Part shown: in pieces, positions 9,465-18,592 of the stretch
How positions within the stretch are numbered: the stretch's first letter is position 1
Layout: every line of letters starts with the position of its first letter
Source: Lacinutrix sp. MedPE-SW
GTDB taxonomy: Bacteria > Bacteroidota > Bacteroidia > Flavobacteriales > Flavobacteriaceae
Length of the DNA: 64,000 nucleotides
Direction: 5' to 3'
NCBI RefSeq assembly: GCF_001874145.1
Contig: NZ_MPCX01000011.1
Coordinates: 1 to 64,000 of the forward strand
Program-made: the position numbers and the translations under genes
Notes under the pieces: model-generated
The model's input: the letters and a program-made list of their open reading frames with translations, nothing else
What the model was told of the DNA's origin: nothing
Databases searched by the model: none

Positions 9465-11468
9465 ATGAAGTTTAAAATAGAATCAGAGTTTAGCCCAACT
9501 GGAGATCAGCCATCTGCAATTAAACAGTTGGTTAATGGTATTAATACAAACGAAAAATACCAAACCTTACTTGGGGTTACAGGTTCTGGAAAAACATTTA
9601 CCGTAGCAAATGTTGTAGAAAGTGTACAAAAACCCACATTAGTTTTAGCACATAATAAAACACTTGCAGCCCAATTATATAGCGAGTTTAAACAATTTTT
9701 TCCAGAGAATGCTGTTGAGTATTTTGTTTCTTATTATGATTATTATCAACCAGAAGCCTATATTCCAACATCTGGTGTATATATAGAAAAAGATCTATCT
9801 ATTAACGAAGAAATAGAGAAAATGCGTTTAAGCACTACATCTTCTCTACTCTCTGGACGTCGAGATGTTTTAGTTGTCGCTTCAGTTTCATGCTTATATG
9901 GTATTGGTAACCCTATAGAATTTCAAAAAAATGTAATTACAATAAAACGTGATCAAGAAATTTCTAGAACAAAATTGTTACATCAATTAGTTCAAAGTTT
10001 ATATTCTCGTACCGAAGCTGATTTTAAACACGGTAACTTCAGAATAAAAGGAGATACAGTCGATATATTTCCAAGTTATGCAGACGATGCCTTTAGAATA
10101 CACTTTTTTGGTGATGAAATTGAAATGATAGAACAGTTTAATATTCAAACCAATGAAGTAATTGAAGAGTACGATAGACTTAACATTTATCCTGCTAACA
10201 TGTTTGTAACCTCTCCAGACGTCTTACAAGGTGCTATTAAAGAAATTCAAGATGATTTAGTTAAACAACACGATTATTTTAAAGACATAGGCAAACATCT
10301 TGAAGCTAAAAGGTTAAAAGAACGTACCGAATTTGATTTAGAAATGATACGAGAACTTGGCTATTGCTCTGGTATAGAAAACTATTCTAGATATTTAGAT
10401 GGTAGATTACCTGGTACTAGACCGTTCTGTTTACTTGATTATTTTCCAGACGATTATTTAATGGTAGTAGATGAAAGTCACGTTACAATTTCTCAAGTGC
10501 ATGCGATGTATGGTGGCGATAGAAGCCGAAAAGAAAACTTAGTTGATTACGGTTTTAGGTTACCTGCTGCAATGGATAATAGACCTTTAAAGTTTGAAGA
10601 ATTTGAAGCTTTACAAAATCAAGTACTTTATGTTAGTGCTACTCCAGCAGATTACGAGCTTCAAAAAACAGATGGTGTTTATGTTGAACAGGTTATTAGA
10701 CCAACAGGATTGCTAGATCCTATTATTGAAGTAAGACCTAGTTTAAACCAAATAGATGATTTAATTGAAGAAATACAAGTGCGTGTAGAAAAAGATGAAC
10801 GTACTTTAGTTACTACATTAACTAAAAGAATGGCTGAAGAGTTAACAAAATATTTAAGCAGAATAGATATTCGTGTACGTTATATACATAGTGATGTTGA
10901 CACTTTAGAGCGTGTTGAAATCATGCAAGATTTACGTAAAGGTATTTTTGATGTATTAGTTGGTGTAAACCTTTTACGTGAAGGTTTAGATTTACCAGAA
11001 GTGTCTTTAGTTGCAATTTTAGATGCAGATAAAGAAGGTTTTTTACGCTCTAACCGCTCGCTAACGCAAACTGTTGGTCGTGCTGCAAGACATTTAAATG
11101 GTAAAGCTATTATGTATGCAGACAAAATTACTAAAAGTATGCAATCTACTATTGATGAAACCGAATATAGGCGTGCTAAACAAATAAAGTATAATACAGA
11201 TAATAACATTACTCCTAAAGCGCTTAATAAAAGTTTAGATAATGTTTTATCTAAAAACTCTGTAAGTACCTATAGTTACGAATTAGAAGCTGCTAAAGCT
11301 GCAGAACCTGAAAGCGAATATTTAACTAAAGCAGAATTAGAAAAGAAAATTAGAGAAAAAAGAAAACTAATGGAAAAAGCGGCAAAAGCTTTAGATTTTA
11401 TAATTGCTGCACAATTACGTGACGAAATAAAAGCATACCAAGGAAAACTAGAAGATTTAAAAGTTTAA
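9465..11468 (+). CDS. uvrB: UvrABC excinuclease subunit B
   Basis: UvrB is the damage-verifying helicase-like subunit of nucleotide excision repair; it is loaded by UvrA and then recruits UvrC. The 667-aa length is normal for the family. Visible signatures: Walker A GVTGSGKT (37-44), the beta-hairpin region YYDYYQPEAYIP, the Walker B VVDESH, helicase motifs SATPADYE and TLTKRMAEEL, motif VI QTVGRAARH, and a C-terminal UVR motif (ALDFIIAAQLRDEI) that binds UvrC. Cytoplasmic. The next gene starts two bases after the stop and is probably co-transcribed. Confidence 0.98.
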   Translation: MKFKIESEFSPTGDQPSAIKQLVNGINTNEKYQTLLGVTGSGKTFTVANVVESVQKPTLVLAHNKTLAAQLYSEFKQFFPENAVEYFVSYYDYYQPEAYIPTSGVYIEKDLSINEEIEKMRLSTTSSLLSGRRDVLVVASVSCLYGIGNPIEFQKNVITIKRDQEISRTKLLHQLVQSLYSRTEADFKHGNFRIKGDTVDIFPSYADDAFRIHFFGDEIEMIEQFNIQTNEVIEEYDRLNIYPANMFVTSPDVLQGAIKEIQDDLVKQHDYFKDIGKHLEAKRLKERTEFDLEMIRELGYCSGIENYSRYLDGRLPGTRPFCLLDYFPDDYLMVVDESHVTISQVHAMYGGDRSRKENLVDYGFRLPAAMDNRPLKFEEFEALQNQVLYVSATPADYELQKTDGVYVEQVIRPTGLLDPIIEVRPSLNQIDDLIEEIQVRVEKDERTLVTTLTKRMAEELTKYLSRIDIRVRYIHSDVDTLERVEIMQDLRKGIFDVLVGVNLLREGLDLPEVSLVAILDADKEGFLRSNRSLTQTVGRAARHLNGKAIMYADKITKSMQSTIDETEYRRAKQIKYNTDNNITPKALNKSLDNVLSKNSVSTYSYELEAAKAAEPESEYLTKAELEKKIREKRKLMEKAAKALDFIIAAQLRDEIKAYQGKLEDLKV

Positions 11469-11470
11469 AT

Positions 11471-11905
11471 ATGGAATTAAAAAACACACCAATTATTGTT
11501 AAGCAAGAATTTAATACTACAGCAGAAAAAGTTTGGGAAGCAATTACAAATCCAGATTTAATGCGCCAATGGTATTTTAATAACATTCCAGACTTTAAAA
11601 CCGAAGTTGGTTTTAAAACAGAGTTTATTGTAAAATCTGAAACTAGAGTTTTTCCACATATTTGGGAAGTTACAGAGGTTATTAATTTAAAGAAGTTAAG
11701 TTATTCTTGGTGTTTTAATGGCTATGAAGGAAAATCTATTTCTACGTTTGAGATATCACCATTAAAAGACAAAACCAAGTTAACACTTACCGCAAGTATT
11801 ATTGAAAAATTTCCAGAAAATATTCCCGAATTTAAAAGAGAAAGCGGTGTTGCAGGATGGAATTACTTAATTAAAGAAAGCTTAGTTGCTTTCTTAAACA
11901 AGTAA
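11471..11905 (+). CDS. SRPBCC / AHSA1-like domain protein
   Basis: A 144-aa single-domain protein of the START-like SRPBCC superfamily, AHSA1 (Aha1-like) branch. The opening strand KQEFNTTAEKVWEAITNPDLMRQWYF and the later W(E)VTEVINLKKLSYSW are typical. No signal peptide and no membrane segment, so cytoplasmic. It starts two bases after uvrB, which implies co-transcription, but the family has many roles (lipid-like ligand binding, chaperone assistance) and neither the ligand nor a link to DNA repair can be read from the sequence. Confidence 0.8.
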   Translation: MELKNTPIIVKQEFNTTAEKVWEAITNPDLMRQWYFNNIPDFKTEVGFKTEFIVKSETRVFPHIWEVTEVINLKKLSYSWCFNGYEGKSISTFEISPLKDKTKLTLTASIIEKFPENIPEFKRESGVAGWNYLIKESLVAFLNK

Positions 11906-11912
11906 ATTTTAA

Positions 11913-12314
11913 TTAATTGTATTGTACTTTAAAGATATCTATAAGCACTTCCGCAGGAACCATCATATCTGGAAAACCTTCCATTAAATATAATACTCGT
12001 GTAATAGATTCATGATTTAATCCCATTCTAAGCCCGTAATTATAAAGTTTAGCAACCTCTTCTCGCGTTCTTTCTTGATCTATATGCATTAATAAAACTA
12101 AACGGTGAAATTGTACAATGCGTTCACTATGCGATTTTAAATGTATATAATTTATTGGGTGATCAATAAGATAATCAAAATCTTCTCTTGAAATATCAAG
12201 TTGTTTTGCTACGCCTAAAAGAAAATTATATTCAATTTTTTTTAGTTGCGTATCAGATTTTGCAAAAGCAATCATTTCTGATAATAAACTTAACTTTTGT
12301 ACTCTATTTGGCAT
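11913..12314 (-). CDS. TerB-like small helical protein
   Basis: A 133-aa, probably all-helical soluble protein (MPNRVQKLSLLSEMIAFAKSD..., then LGVAKQLDISREDFDYLI). The pattern of a short helical bundle with an EF-hand-like acidic loop region resembles the TerB family of tellurite-resistance-like proteins. I recall such small genes next to uvrB in flavobacteria being labelled excinuclease subunit B by transfer from the neighbour; nothing in this protein resembles UvrB. It converges with the AHSA1-like gene, leaving seven bases between stops. Function unknown. Confidence 0.5.
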   Translation of the reverse strand: MPNRVQKLSLLSEMIAFAKSDTQLKKIEYNFLLGVAKQLDISREDFDYLIDHPINYIHLKSHSERIVQFHRLVLLMHIDQERTREEVAKLYNYGLRMGLNHESITRVLYLMEGFPDMMVPAEVLIDIFKVQYN

Positions 12315-12745
12315 AATGCGAGGGAATTAAATTATACTTCATAAAGTTAATAAAAATCAATAATTTATAATCGTTGAAAGCACGTAGCTTATCGAAAAAC
12401 AAACCGTTTTATATCGAATATTATTTAGCTTTAAACCGATTTCTATATTTACATTTAAAAAAAAGTTAAATATCATTTTATAAAAAAATTGATTTAAAAT
12501 CTTAAAAAACAACACAACTTACTACTATATAGATTGTTGCGTTTAAAAAAAACTATATGTTTTGGCTTCAAAAAATAACAATAATTTAATTTTTAAATTA
12601 ACATTTAGAAATTTACTAAAACGCTAATGTTTACATTTAGTTGAATAATAATTAATGTTTTAGGCTATTTTAATTTATTTTTGATGCCAGAAAATATTTT
12701 ACCTCTCATTAGTATTTGAATTATTTAAATACTAAAAAATTGATT
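12315..12745. other. 431-bp AT-rich intergenic region with an inverted repeat
   Basis: Divergent promoter region between the TerB-like gene and the DUF1456 gene. It contains a -7-like box TATTTTTG on the plus strand (12676-12683) and an inverted repeat AGTATTT-N9-AAATACT (12711-12733) just upstream of the DUF1456 ATG. I see no convincing small ORF, RNA gene or terminator in the rest. Confidence 0.5.
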
Positions 12746-13069
12746 ATGACAAACAACGATATATTTAAAAAATTAAGAGTTGCTCACAAGCTTCGTGACG
12801 ATGATATTATTAAAATTTTAATGCTGGTTGACTTTAGAGTTACTAAAAGTGAGCTTAGTGCTTTTTTTAGAAGAGAAGATCATCCAAATTATGTAGAATG
12901 TGGAGACCAAATTTTAAGAAACTTCTTAAATGGTTTAATTATTCATTTACGTGGTCCAATGCCTAAAAAAGAAGACAAACCCAAAGCAGTAAAAACTGTT
13001 AAGAAGAAAAGGTTTGATAATAAAAAGAATTTTAATAAACCTAGAGATAAAAAAAAGAGCAACGATTAA
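12746..13069 (+). CDS. DUF1456 family protein, single-repeat form with basic tail
   Basis: A 107-aa protein. Residues 1-70 (NNDIFKKLRVAHKLRDDDIIKILML, then RVTKSELSAFFRREDHPNY) match one copy of the DUF1456 (YehS-like) unit. Family members I know carry two copies in about 150 aa; here the second is missing and the end is a lysine-rich tail (KTVKKKRFDNKKNFNKPRDKKK), which could bind nucleic acid (inference). The ORF-track start is a TTG 30 bases upstream; I chose the ATG because MTNNDI fits the family start. Its stop codon lies within the terminator hairpin loop. Confidence 0.75.
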   Translation: MTNNDIFKKLRVAHKLRDDDIIKILMLVDFRVTKSELSAFFRREDHPNYVECGDQILRNFLNGLIIHLRGPMPKKEDKPKAVKTVKKKRFDNKKNFNKPRDKKKSND

Positions 13070-13078
13070 GTTGCTCTT
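13055..13078. terminator. Bidirectional terminator between DUF1456 gene and sucC
   Basis: A 9-bp stem AAGAGCAAC / GTTGCTCTT with a six-base loop, flanked by A-runs on the left and T-runs on the right. It can end transcription from both the plus-strand gene and minus-strand sucC. The left arm lies within the last codons of the DUF1456 gene and the loop contains its TAA. Confidence 0.85.
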
Positions 13079-13100
13079 TTTTTTATATAAATATTTTAGC

Positions 13101-14294
13101 TTATGCTAAAACAGCTTGTACTTTATCTGCTGCTTCTTGAAATTCTGTAGCACTCATTACATCTAATCCAGAGCTATCAATAAGTTCTTTTGCGATATCT
13201 GCATTAGTACCTTGTAAACGTACAATAATTGGAACGTTTATAGCGTCACCCATATTCTTGTATGCATCTACAACACCTTGAGCAACACGATCACAACGTA
13301 CAATACCACCAAAGATGTTTATTAAAATTGCTTTTACAGCTGGATCTTTTAATATAATTCTAAAAGCTGCTTCAACACGTTTAGCATCTGCAGTACCACC
13401 AACATCTAAAAAGTTAGCAGGTTCTCCACCAGCTTGCTTAATTAAATCCATAGTTGCCATTGCTAAACCAGCACCATTTACCATACATCCAACGTTACCG
13501 TCAAGATCTACATAGTTAAGTCCTAATTCACCAGCTTCAACTTCAATTGGGCTTTCTTCACGTTTGTCACGTAACTCTGCTAAATCTTTATGTCTGTATA
13601 ATGCGTTAGCATCTAAAGTTACTTTAGCATCTACCGCCATTATTTTATCGTCACTTGTTTTTAAAACAGGATTAATTTCAAATAAAGAAGAATCAGATTT
13701 TACATAAGCTGTATATAAAGACGTTACAAATTTTGTCATGTCTTTAAAAGCTGCTCCAGATAAACCTAAGTTAAAAGCAACTTTACGTGCTTGAAATGGT
13801 AAAATTCCAGTTGCAGGATCTATTTCTTCAGTAAAAATTAAATGTGGTGTTTCTTCTGCTACAGTTTCAATATCCATTCCACCTTCTGTAGAATACATAA
13901 TCATATTACGTCCAGTTCCTCTATTTAAAAGTACAGACATGTAATATTCTTCTGGCTCAGAATCTCCTGGATAGTAAACATCTTCTGCTACTAAAACTTG
14001 GTGTACACGCTTACCTTCTGCAGAAGTTTGAGGTGTCACTAAATCCATACCAATAATATCATTAGCGATAGATTTTACTTCGTCTAAGTTTTTAGCAAGC
14101 TTAACGCCACCACCTTTTCCACGACCACCGGCGTGAACTTGAGCTTTAATTACGTGCCATCCTGTTCCGGTATCTTCTGTTAGCTTTTTAGCTGCAGTTA
14201 CAGCTTCATCAGCGTTTTGTGCAACTATACCGCGTTGGATACGTACGCCAAAGCTGCTTAATAATTCTTTTCCTTGATATTCGTGTAAATTCAT
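13101..14294 (-). CDS. sucC: Succinate--CoA ligase (ADP-forming) subunit beta
   Basis: Beta subunit of succinyl-CoA synthetase, the TCA-cycle enzyme that makes ATP from succinyl-CoA; it pairs with SucD, which is not in this window. At 397 aa the length is normal. Visible: ATP-grasp domain from [12 protein letters not shown], the glycine-rich [14 protein letters not shown], the metal-binding FEINPVL, and the C-terminal ligase domain [13 protein letters not shown] / [10 protein letters not shown]. Cytoplasmic. It has its own promoter, a roughly 85-base leader containing a small palindrome, and a terminator, so it looks monocistronic. Confidence 0.97.
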   Translation of the reverse strand: MNLHEYQGKELLSSFGVRIQRGIVAQNADEAVTAAKKLTEDTGTGWHVIKAQVHAGGRGKGGGVKLAKNLDEVKSIANDIIGMDLVTPQTSAEGKRVHQVLVAEDVYYPGDSEPEEYYMSVLLNRGTGRNMIMYSTEGGMDIETVAEETPHLIFTEEIDPATGILPFQARKVAFNLGLSGAAFKDMTKFVTSLYTAYVKSDSSLFEINPVLKTSDDKIMAVDAKVTLDANALYRHKDLAELRDKREESPIEVEAGELGLNYVDLDGNVGCMVNGAGLAMATMDLIKQAGGEPANFLDVGGTADAKRVEAAFRIILKDPAVKAILINIFGGIVRCDRVAQGVVDAYKNMGDAINVPIIVRLQGTNADIAKELIDSSGLDVMSATEFQEAADKVQAVLA

Positions 14295-14314
14295 CTTTAA
14301 ATAGATTATTTGTT

Positions 14315-14334
14315 ATTTCCGCGAAGACGGAAAT
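14315..14334. repeat. Short palindrome in the sucC leader
   Basis: ATTTCCG-CGAAGA-CGGAAAT, a 7-bp stem with a six-base loop, lies between the sucC promoter and start codon and would form a hairpin in the mRNA. It resembles the small intergenic palindromes with CGAAG loops that I recall from flavobacterial genomes. Only one copy was noticed in this window. Confidence 0.5.
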
Positions 14335-14385
14335 CTATAAAATTAAATTTTTGATTGTAATAAATTCCGAAGAACTATTATGCAA

Positions 14386-14416
14386 CAAAAGTAAATAACC
14401 TTAGGCGTTTTACCAA
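14386..14416 (-). promoter_or_regulatory. sucC promoter
   Basis: Read on the minus strand: TTG, 20 bases, TACTTTTG. Both elements fit the flavobacterial consensus. The predicted leader is about 85 bases. Confidence 0.65.
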
Positions 14417-14486
14417 TATTTTTTATTAATGATTTTAATTGATTTGCTTTTATAATTATGTTGGTATTATAATTATGTAGTTTTAT

Positions 14487-15143
14487 TTAATCTTTCAAGC
14501 TTTTTATTACAGAAAAGGCTTTATCTACTAAATGGTCTTCTACTAATATTGTAAACTCGTTAGTTGTAGAAATTACTTCGTATAAAGTTACATTTTCCCA
14601 TGCTAAACGTTTAAACATTTGGTAATACAAACCTGCTATTTTAGAGTTTCCTCTTGGTAAATTTATACTTATGGCAGATAGTTTATCTTGTAACCCAATT
14701 AGTGTTTCGTTTTTAAAAATTTTTAAAATCGCATCTTTCTCTACACTAGAAATAATGATATTACTTTCTAAAATACCACGAGTAAAACCATAAAATATAT
14801 GGTTATTTGTATTTATTTTTTCTAATATTTTTGAGTGACTATTTATTAATGTTTTTGAGTTTTGAAATGTAAAATCACTAAGATTTGAACGTACAGTTAT
14901 ATCTCCTAAGTTTTTAAATACCTTTTTTAACTGTATAGAGTTATCTACATTAATTGGTTGATTGTAACGCCTTAACGCCATCATTATCGCACCATTTTTA
15001 ATAGGCTTACGTAGCATTTTTGAAATGGTATCGTTTAAGTCTTCTGCTAATGCAGAATAATTAATAATATTACGAGAAAGTGCTTCTTCTAAAAAAGGAC
15101 TAGAAATAATTATTTCTTCTACACAAGATGCGATAGTTTTCAT
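14487..15143 (-). CDS. ACT-domain-like protein divergent from lysA
   Basis: A 218-aa soluble protein. The first ~65 residues (SCVEEIIISSPFLEEAL, IMMALRRY) are helical and HTH-like; the rest has two alternating beta/alpha stretches, the last (LAWENVTLYEVISTTNEFTILVEDHLVDKAFSVIKSL) closely resembling the ACT regulatory domains of aspartate kinases. No kinase domain is present. Flavobacterial homologues are, to my memory, sometimes annotated as aspartate kinase. It is transcribed divergently from lysA, and together with the ACT fold this suggests a regulator of lysine or aspartate-family metabolism, but that is inference. Confidence 0.55.
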   Translation of the reverse strand: MKTIASCVEEIIISSPFLEEALSRNIINYSALAEDLNDTISKMLRKPIKNGAIMMALRRYNQPINVDNSIQLKKVFKNLGDITVRSNLSDFTFQNSKTLINSHSKILEKINTNNHIFYGFTRGILESNIIISSVEKDAILKIFKNETLIGLQDKLSAISINLPRGNSKIAGLYYQMFKRLAWENVTLYEVISTTNEFTILVEDHLVDKAFSVIKSLKD

Positions 15144-15218
15144 TTTGTTAAATATTTAACATTATGTGCAAAAATAGATAAAATTTTTCATTTTTAAGTT
15201 TTTAAAGGTTTTTACATT

Positions 15219-15226
15219 TAGTTTTG
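15219..15226 (+). promoter_or_regulatory. -7 box of lysA
   Basis: TAGTTTTG ends 29 bases before the chosen lysA ATG. The -33 region has no clear TTG. Confidence 0.45.
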
Positions 15227-15255
15227 CTTTACAATTAGATTTGATATTAAAGAAA

Positions 15256-16482
15256 ATGAAACAAAACACCTTATTACAAATTGCTAAAGATTTTGGAAGT
15301 CCTGTATATGTTTACGACTCTCAAACCATAACAAATCAATACAACCGCTTAACTTCTGCATTTAATAAGGTTAAACAGGTTAAATTAAATTATGCAGTAA
15401 AAGCATTATCTAATATTTCAATTTTAAAGTTAATGCGCTCGCTTGGTGCTGGTTTAGATACTGTATCTATTCAAGAGGTTCATTTAGGCTTAGCTGCTGG
15501 CTTTAAAGCTGAAGATATAATTTTTACACCTAACGGCGTTTCGCTATTAGAAATTGAAACTGTTGCTAAATTAGGTTGCCAAATTAATATTGATAATCTT
15601 TCTATATTAGAACAGTTTGGCACTAAACACCCAAAAATTCCCGTTTGTATTCGTATTAATCCTCATGTTATGGCTGGCGGAAATACTAATATTTCTGTAG
15701 GACATATTGATAGTAAATTTGGTATTTCTATTCACCAAATACCACATATACTTCGTATTGTAGAAAATACAAACATGACTATTAATGGTATTCACATGCA
15801 TACAGGAAGTGATATTTTAGATATAGATGTATTTTTATATGCTAGTGAAATACTTTTTGAAACGGCTAAGAATTTTAAAAATTTAGATTTTATAGATTTC
15901 GGTTCTGGCTTTAAAGTGCCTTATAAAACAGGAGATATTGAAACTAATATTGAAGAGTTTGGAGACAAACTTTCTGCAAGATTTAATACCTTTTGTAAAA
16001 ATTACGGTAAAGAGTTAACCTTAGCCTTTGAACCTGGTAAGTTTTTAGTTAGTGAAGCCGGACAGTTTTTAGCTAAAGTAAATGTAGTAAAACAAACTAC
16101 CTCGACAGTTTTTGCTCAAGTAGATTCTGGTTTTAATCATTTAATTAGACCAATGCTTTATGGCTCTCAACATGAAATAGAAAATATTTCTAACCCTAAA
16201 GGTAGAGAACGCTTTTATAGTGTTGTGGGTTACATATGCGAGACAGATACTTTTGCAAATAACAGGCGTATTGCCGAAATAAGAGAAAACGACATTTTAG
16301 CTTTTAAAAATGCTGGAGCTTATTGCTACTCTATGGCTAGTAATTATAATTCACGTTATCGTCCAGCTGAAGTTTTATGGCACAATGGTGAAGCACACTT
16401 AATTAGAAAACGTGAAACCTTTGATGATATTTTACGTAACCAAGTTGAAATAGATTTAAAACCTAAAAAAGTAAAAATTTAA
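15256..16482 (+). CDS. lysA: Diaminopimelate decarboxylase
   Basis: Catalyses the last step of lysine synthesis, decarboxylation of meso-diaminopimelate, with pyridoxal phosphate. The 408-aa product has the fold-type III barrel with the PLP lysine in LNYAVKALSN (Lys49), HMHTGSDI, the glycine loop FGSGFKVPYK, the phosphate-binding EPGKFLV, and the C-terminal beta domain with CETDTF (catalytic Cys) and NAGAYCYSMASNYN. I chose the ATG at 15256 over the TTG at 15241 because MKQNTLLQIAKDFGSPVYVYD is the normal start. Cytoplasmic. Confidence 0.96.
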   Translation: MKQNTLLQIAKDFGSPVYVYDSQTITNQYNRLTSAFNKVKQVKLNYAVKALSNISILKLMRSLGAGLDTVSIQEVHLGLAAGFKAEDIIFTPNGVSLLEIETVAKLGCQINIDNLSILEQFGTKHPKIPVCIRINPHVMAGGNTNISVGHIDSKFGISIHQIPHILRIVENTNMTINGIHMHTGSDILDIDVFLYASEILFETAKNFKNLDFIDFGSGFKVPYKTGDIETNIEEFGDKLSARFNTFCKNYGKELTLAFEPGKFLVSEAGQFLAKVNVVKQTTSTVFAQVDSGFNHLIRPMLYGSQHEIENISNPKGRERFYSVVGYICETDTFANNRRIAEIRENDILAFKNAGAYCYSMASNYNSRYRPAEVLWHNGEAHLIRKRETFDDILRNQVEIDLKPKKVKI

Positions 16483-16490
16483 TTTACAAA

Positions 16491-16520
16491 AAAGCCTCTT
16501 AATTTTAAGAGGCTTTTTTT
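16491..16520 (+). terminator. Terminator after lysA
   Basis: Stem AAGCCTCTTAA / TTAAGAGGCTT with a minimal loop, followed by a T-run. The gene ends nine bases upstream. Confidence 0.9.
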
Positions 16521-16676
16521 TGTTAAACAACTAAAAAAGAAAACATTAGTAAAAACACAACATGCAAAAACATTCACGATACATACAATAATCGACTTAA
16601 TGTGCTTTTTATCTAATTTTTTATTAACTTGCTATCTATCTTTATGTTTTCATTTATATAATAATTAAAATTAAAA

Positions 16677-18185
16677 ATGCAAGACCTCAACAAATTGAAT
16701 ATTATATCGAATGAAATACATGATTTCGAGTTTATTAATGCTATAGAAAACTCTTTAGCCATTGGCTCTTGGGAATTTAATTTAAAAACAAATACCTTAA
16801 AATGGAGTACTGTTACTAAGAAAATTCATGAAGTTCCAGATGATTATAAACCAGATGTAGAAACAGGACTTAACTTTTACAAAGAAGGTTTACACAGAGA
16901 ACGAATTACTTCCATTTTTAGTAATGCTATTTTAACTAATACAAGTTTTGATGACGAATTTATAATTATTACAGCAAAAGGTAAAGAGAAATGGGTACGC
17001 TCTATTGGTTATCCTGTATTTGAAAATGATACTTGCGTTTTAGTTAAAGGTGTGTTTCAAGATATTACCGAAAAAACACAAAAAAATATTGAAATTTCTT
17101 ATAAAGAAAGTTTGTTTAGATCCATTTTTGAAAACTCAATAACAGGAATGGCTATTGTAAGTTTAGAGGGTAAATGGCTAAAAGTAAATAACAGTATTTG
17201 CAAAATTTTTGGGTATTCTGAAGCTGAACTTTTAGATTTAAACTTTATAGAGTTAACTCATAATGATGATAAACACATTGGTTTAGAGGAAATAAAATTA
17301 ATGATTGAAGGAAAGTTAGATAACTTTCAGGTTGATAAAAGATATATAAATAAAAACGGAAACATTATTCATTGTCAACTTTCTACTACAATAGTAAGAG
17401 ATCTCGATAATGAACCTGTTCATTTTGTTGCAAATATTAATGATATTACGAAATCTAAATTAGCAAAACAAAAAATTAAAAACCTATTAGCTATATCGTC
17501 TAAGCAAAATGAAAGATTATTAAATTTTGCACATATTGTATCTCATAATTTAAGATCTCACGCTGGAAATCTAGACATGCTAATTGGTTTAAAAAAAGAA
17601 GATTACCCAGACGCTGTAGATAATGAATACTTCCCACATATTGAGAAAGCTGTAAAAAATTTAAATGAAACTATAGCAAATTTAAATGACGTTGCCATAC
17701 ATAATATTGTAGAAGTTGAAAATTTAGAACCACTAAATTTACTAGAATATGTTAATAATGCTATAAGTAATATTAAAGCATTACACGTTGTAAAAAAAGC
17801 TAAAATTAAAATTGATATTAATAAAACAATAAAAGTTAAAGGAATACCAGCTTATTTAGATAGTATTATAATTAATTTATTAACCAATGCTATTAAATAT
17901 AAAAACCCAGATGAAGACCCTAAAATAAAATTAATAGCTAGTAAAGATGATAAAAATATAATTTTAGAAGTTATAGATAATGGTATAGGAATAGATTTAA
18001 AAAAACATGGCGAAAAATTATTTGGCATGTATAATGTTTTCCACCATAATAAAGACTCTCGAGGATTAGGTTTATTTATTACAAAAAATCAAATTGAAGC
18101 TATTGGTGGAAAAATAGAAGTTAAAAGTAAAGTGGGAAAAGGCACTACTTTTAGACTATTTTTTAAAAAAACTAACTATGCATAG
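16677..18185 (+). CDS. PAS-PAS sensor histidine kinase (soluble)
   Basis: A 502-aa kinase with no membrane segment, so a cytoplasmic sensor. Residues about 17-135 form a first PAS-like fold ending in VFQDITEKTQ; about 140-262 is a second PAS domain (FRSIFENSITGMAIVSLEG ... ANINDITKSK). The phospho-acceptor is His290 in HIVSHNLRSHAGN. The ATPase domain has the N box NLLTNAIKYKN, the G1 box DNGIGID and the G2 box GLGLFITKNQIE. The receiver gene downstream overlaps its end by eight bases, so the two form a two-component pair. The signal is unknown; PAS domains may bind a small cofactor. Confidence 0.93.
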   Translation: MQDLNKLNIISNEIHDFEFINAIENSLAIGSWEFNLKTNTLKWSTVTKKIHEVPDDYKPDVETGLNFYKEGLHRERITSIFSNAILTNTSFDDEFIIITAKGKEKWVRSIGYPVFENDTCVLVKGVFQDITEKTQKNIEISYKESLFRSIFENSITGMAIVSLEGKWLKVNNSICKIFGYSEAELLDLNFIELTHNDDKHIGLEEIKLMIEGKLDNFQVDKRYINKNGNIIHCQLSTTIVRDLDNEPVHFVANINDITKSKLAKQKIKNLLAISSKQNERLLNFAHIVSHNLRSHAGNLDMLIGLKKEDYPDAVDNEYFPHIEKAVKNLNETIANLNDVAIHNIVEVENLEPLNLLEYVNNAISNIKALHVVKKAKIKIDINKTIKVKGIPAYLDSIIINLLTNAIKYKNPDEDPKIKLIASKDDKNIILEVIDNGIGIDLKKHGEKLFGMYNVFHHNKDSRGLGLFITKNQIEAIGGKIEVKSKVGKGTTFRLFFKKTNYA

Positions 18186-18585
18186 AATTAAATTAGCCTG
18201 CGTAATTGACGATGACCCAATTTACATATTTGCAATTAAAAGATTATTTAAGAGAAAAAACTTTACAAGTAATTTTATAATTTACAATAATGGTAATGAA
18301 GCTTTTAAAGGGATTAAAGAGCGTTTAAAAAATGGCGAGCAACTTCCAGACATTATATTATTAGATATTAATATGCCAGTTATGGATGGATGGCAATTTT
18401 TAGAAGATTATAAAAAACTAAAAATTGAAAAAAAAATACCTATTTATGTAACAAGCTCTTCTATTAAAAAAAGCGATGTCGAAAAAGCCCAAGGTGATAA
18501 TTTTGTTAGAAATTATGTAAACAAACCCATTAATAAAGAAAATCTAGATTTTTTAATTGAGGATTTTAAAAAAGTAGATTTATAA
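18178..18585 (+). CDS. Single-domain response regulator receiver protein
   Basis: A 135-aa CheY-like receiver without an output domain. The acidic pocket is CVIDDDPIYIF, the phospho-acceptor is Asp63 in LLDINMPVMDGW, the switch Ser/Thr lies in VTSSSIKK, and the conserved Lys is in NKPINKENL. It overlaps the kinase gene by eight bases and is surely co-expressed with it. With no DNA-binding part it must work through protein contacts or as a phosphorelay intermediate. This IDDDPIYIF type of receiver is common in Bacteroidetes beside PAS kinases. Confidence 0.92.
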   Translation: MHRIKLACVIDDDPIYIFAIKRLFKRKNFTSNFIIYNNGNEAFKGIKERLKNGEQLPDIILLDINMPVMDGWQFLEDYKKLKIEKKIPIYVTSSSIKKSDVEKAQGDNFVRNYVNKPINKENLDFLIEDFKKVDL

Positions 18586-18592
18586 TTTAGCT

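Noticed and set aside
10880-11209. 109-aa minus-strand ORF
   Set aside because: Antisense to the helicase motifs of uvrB.
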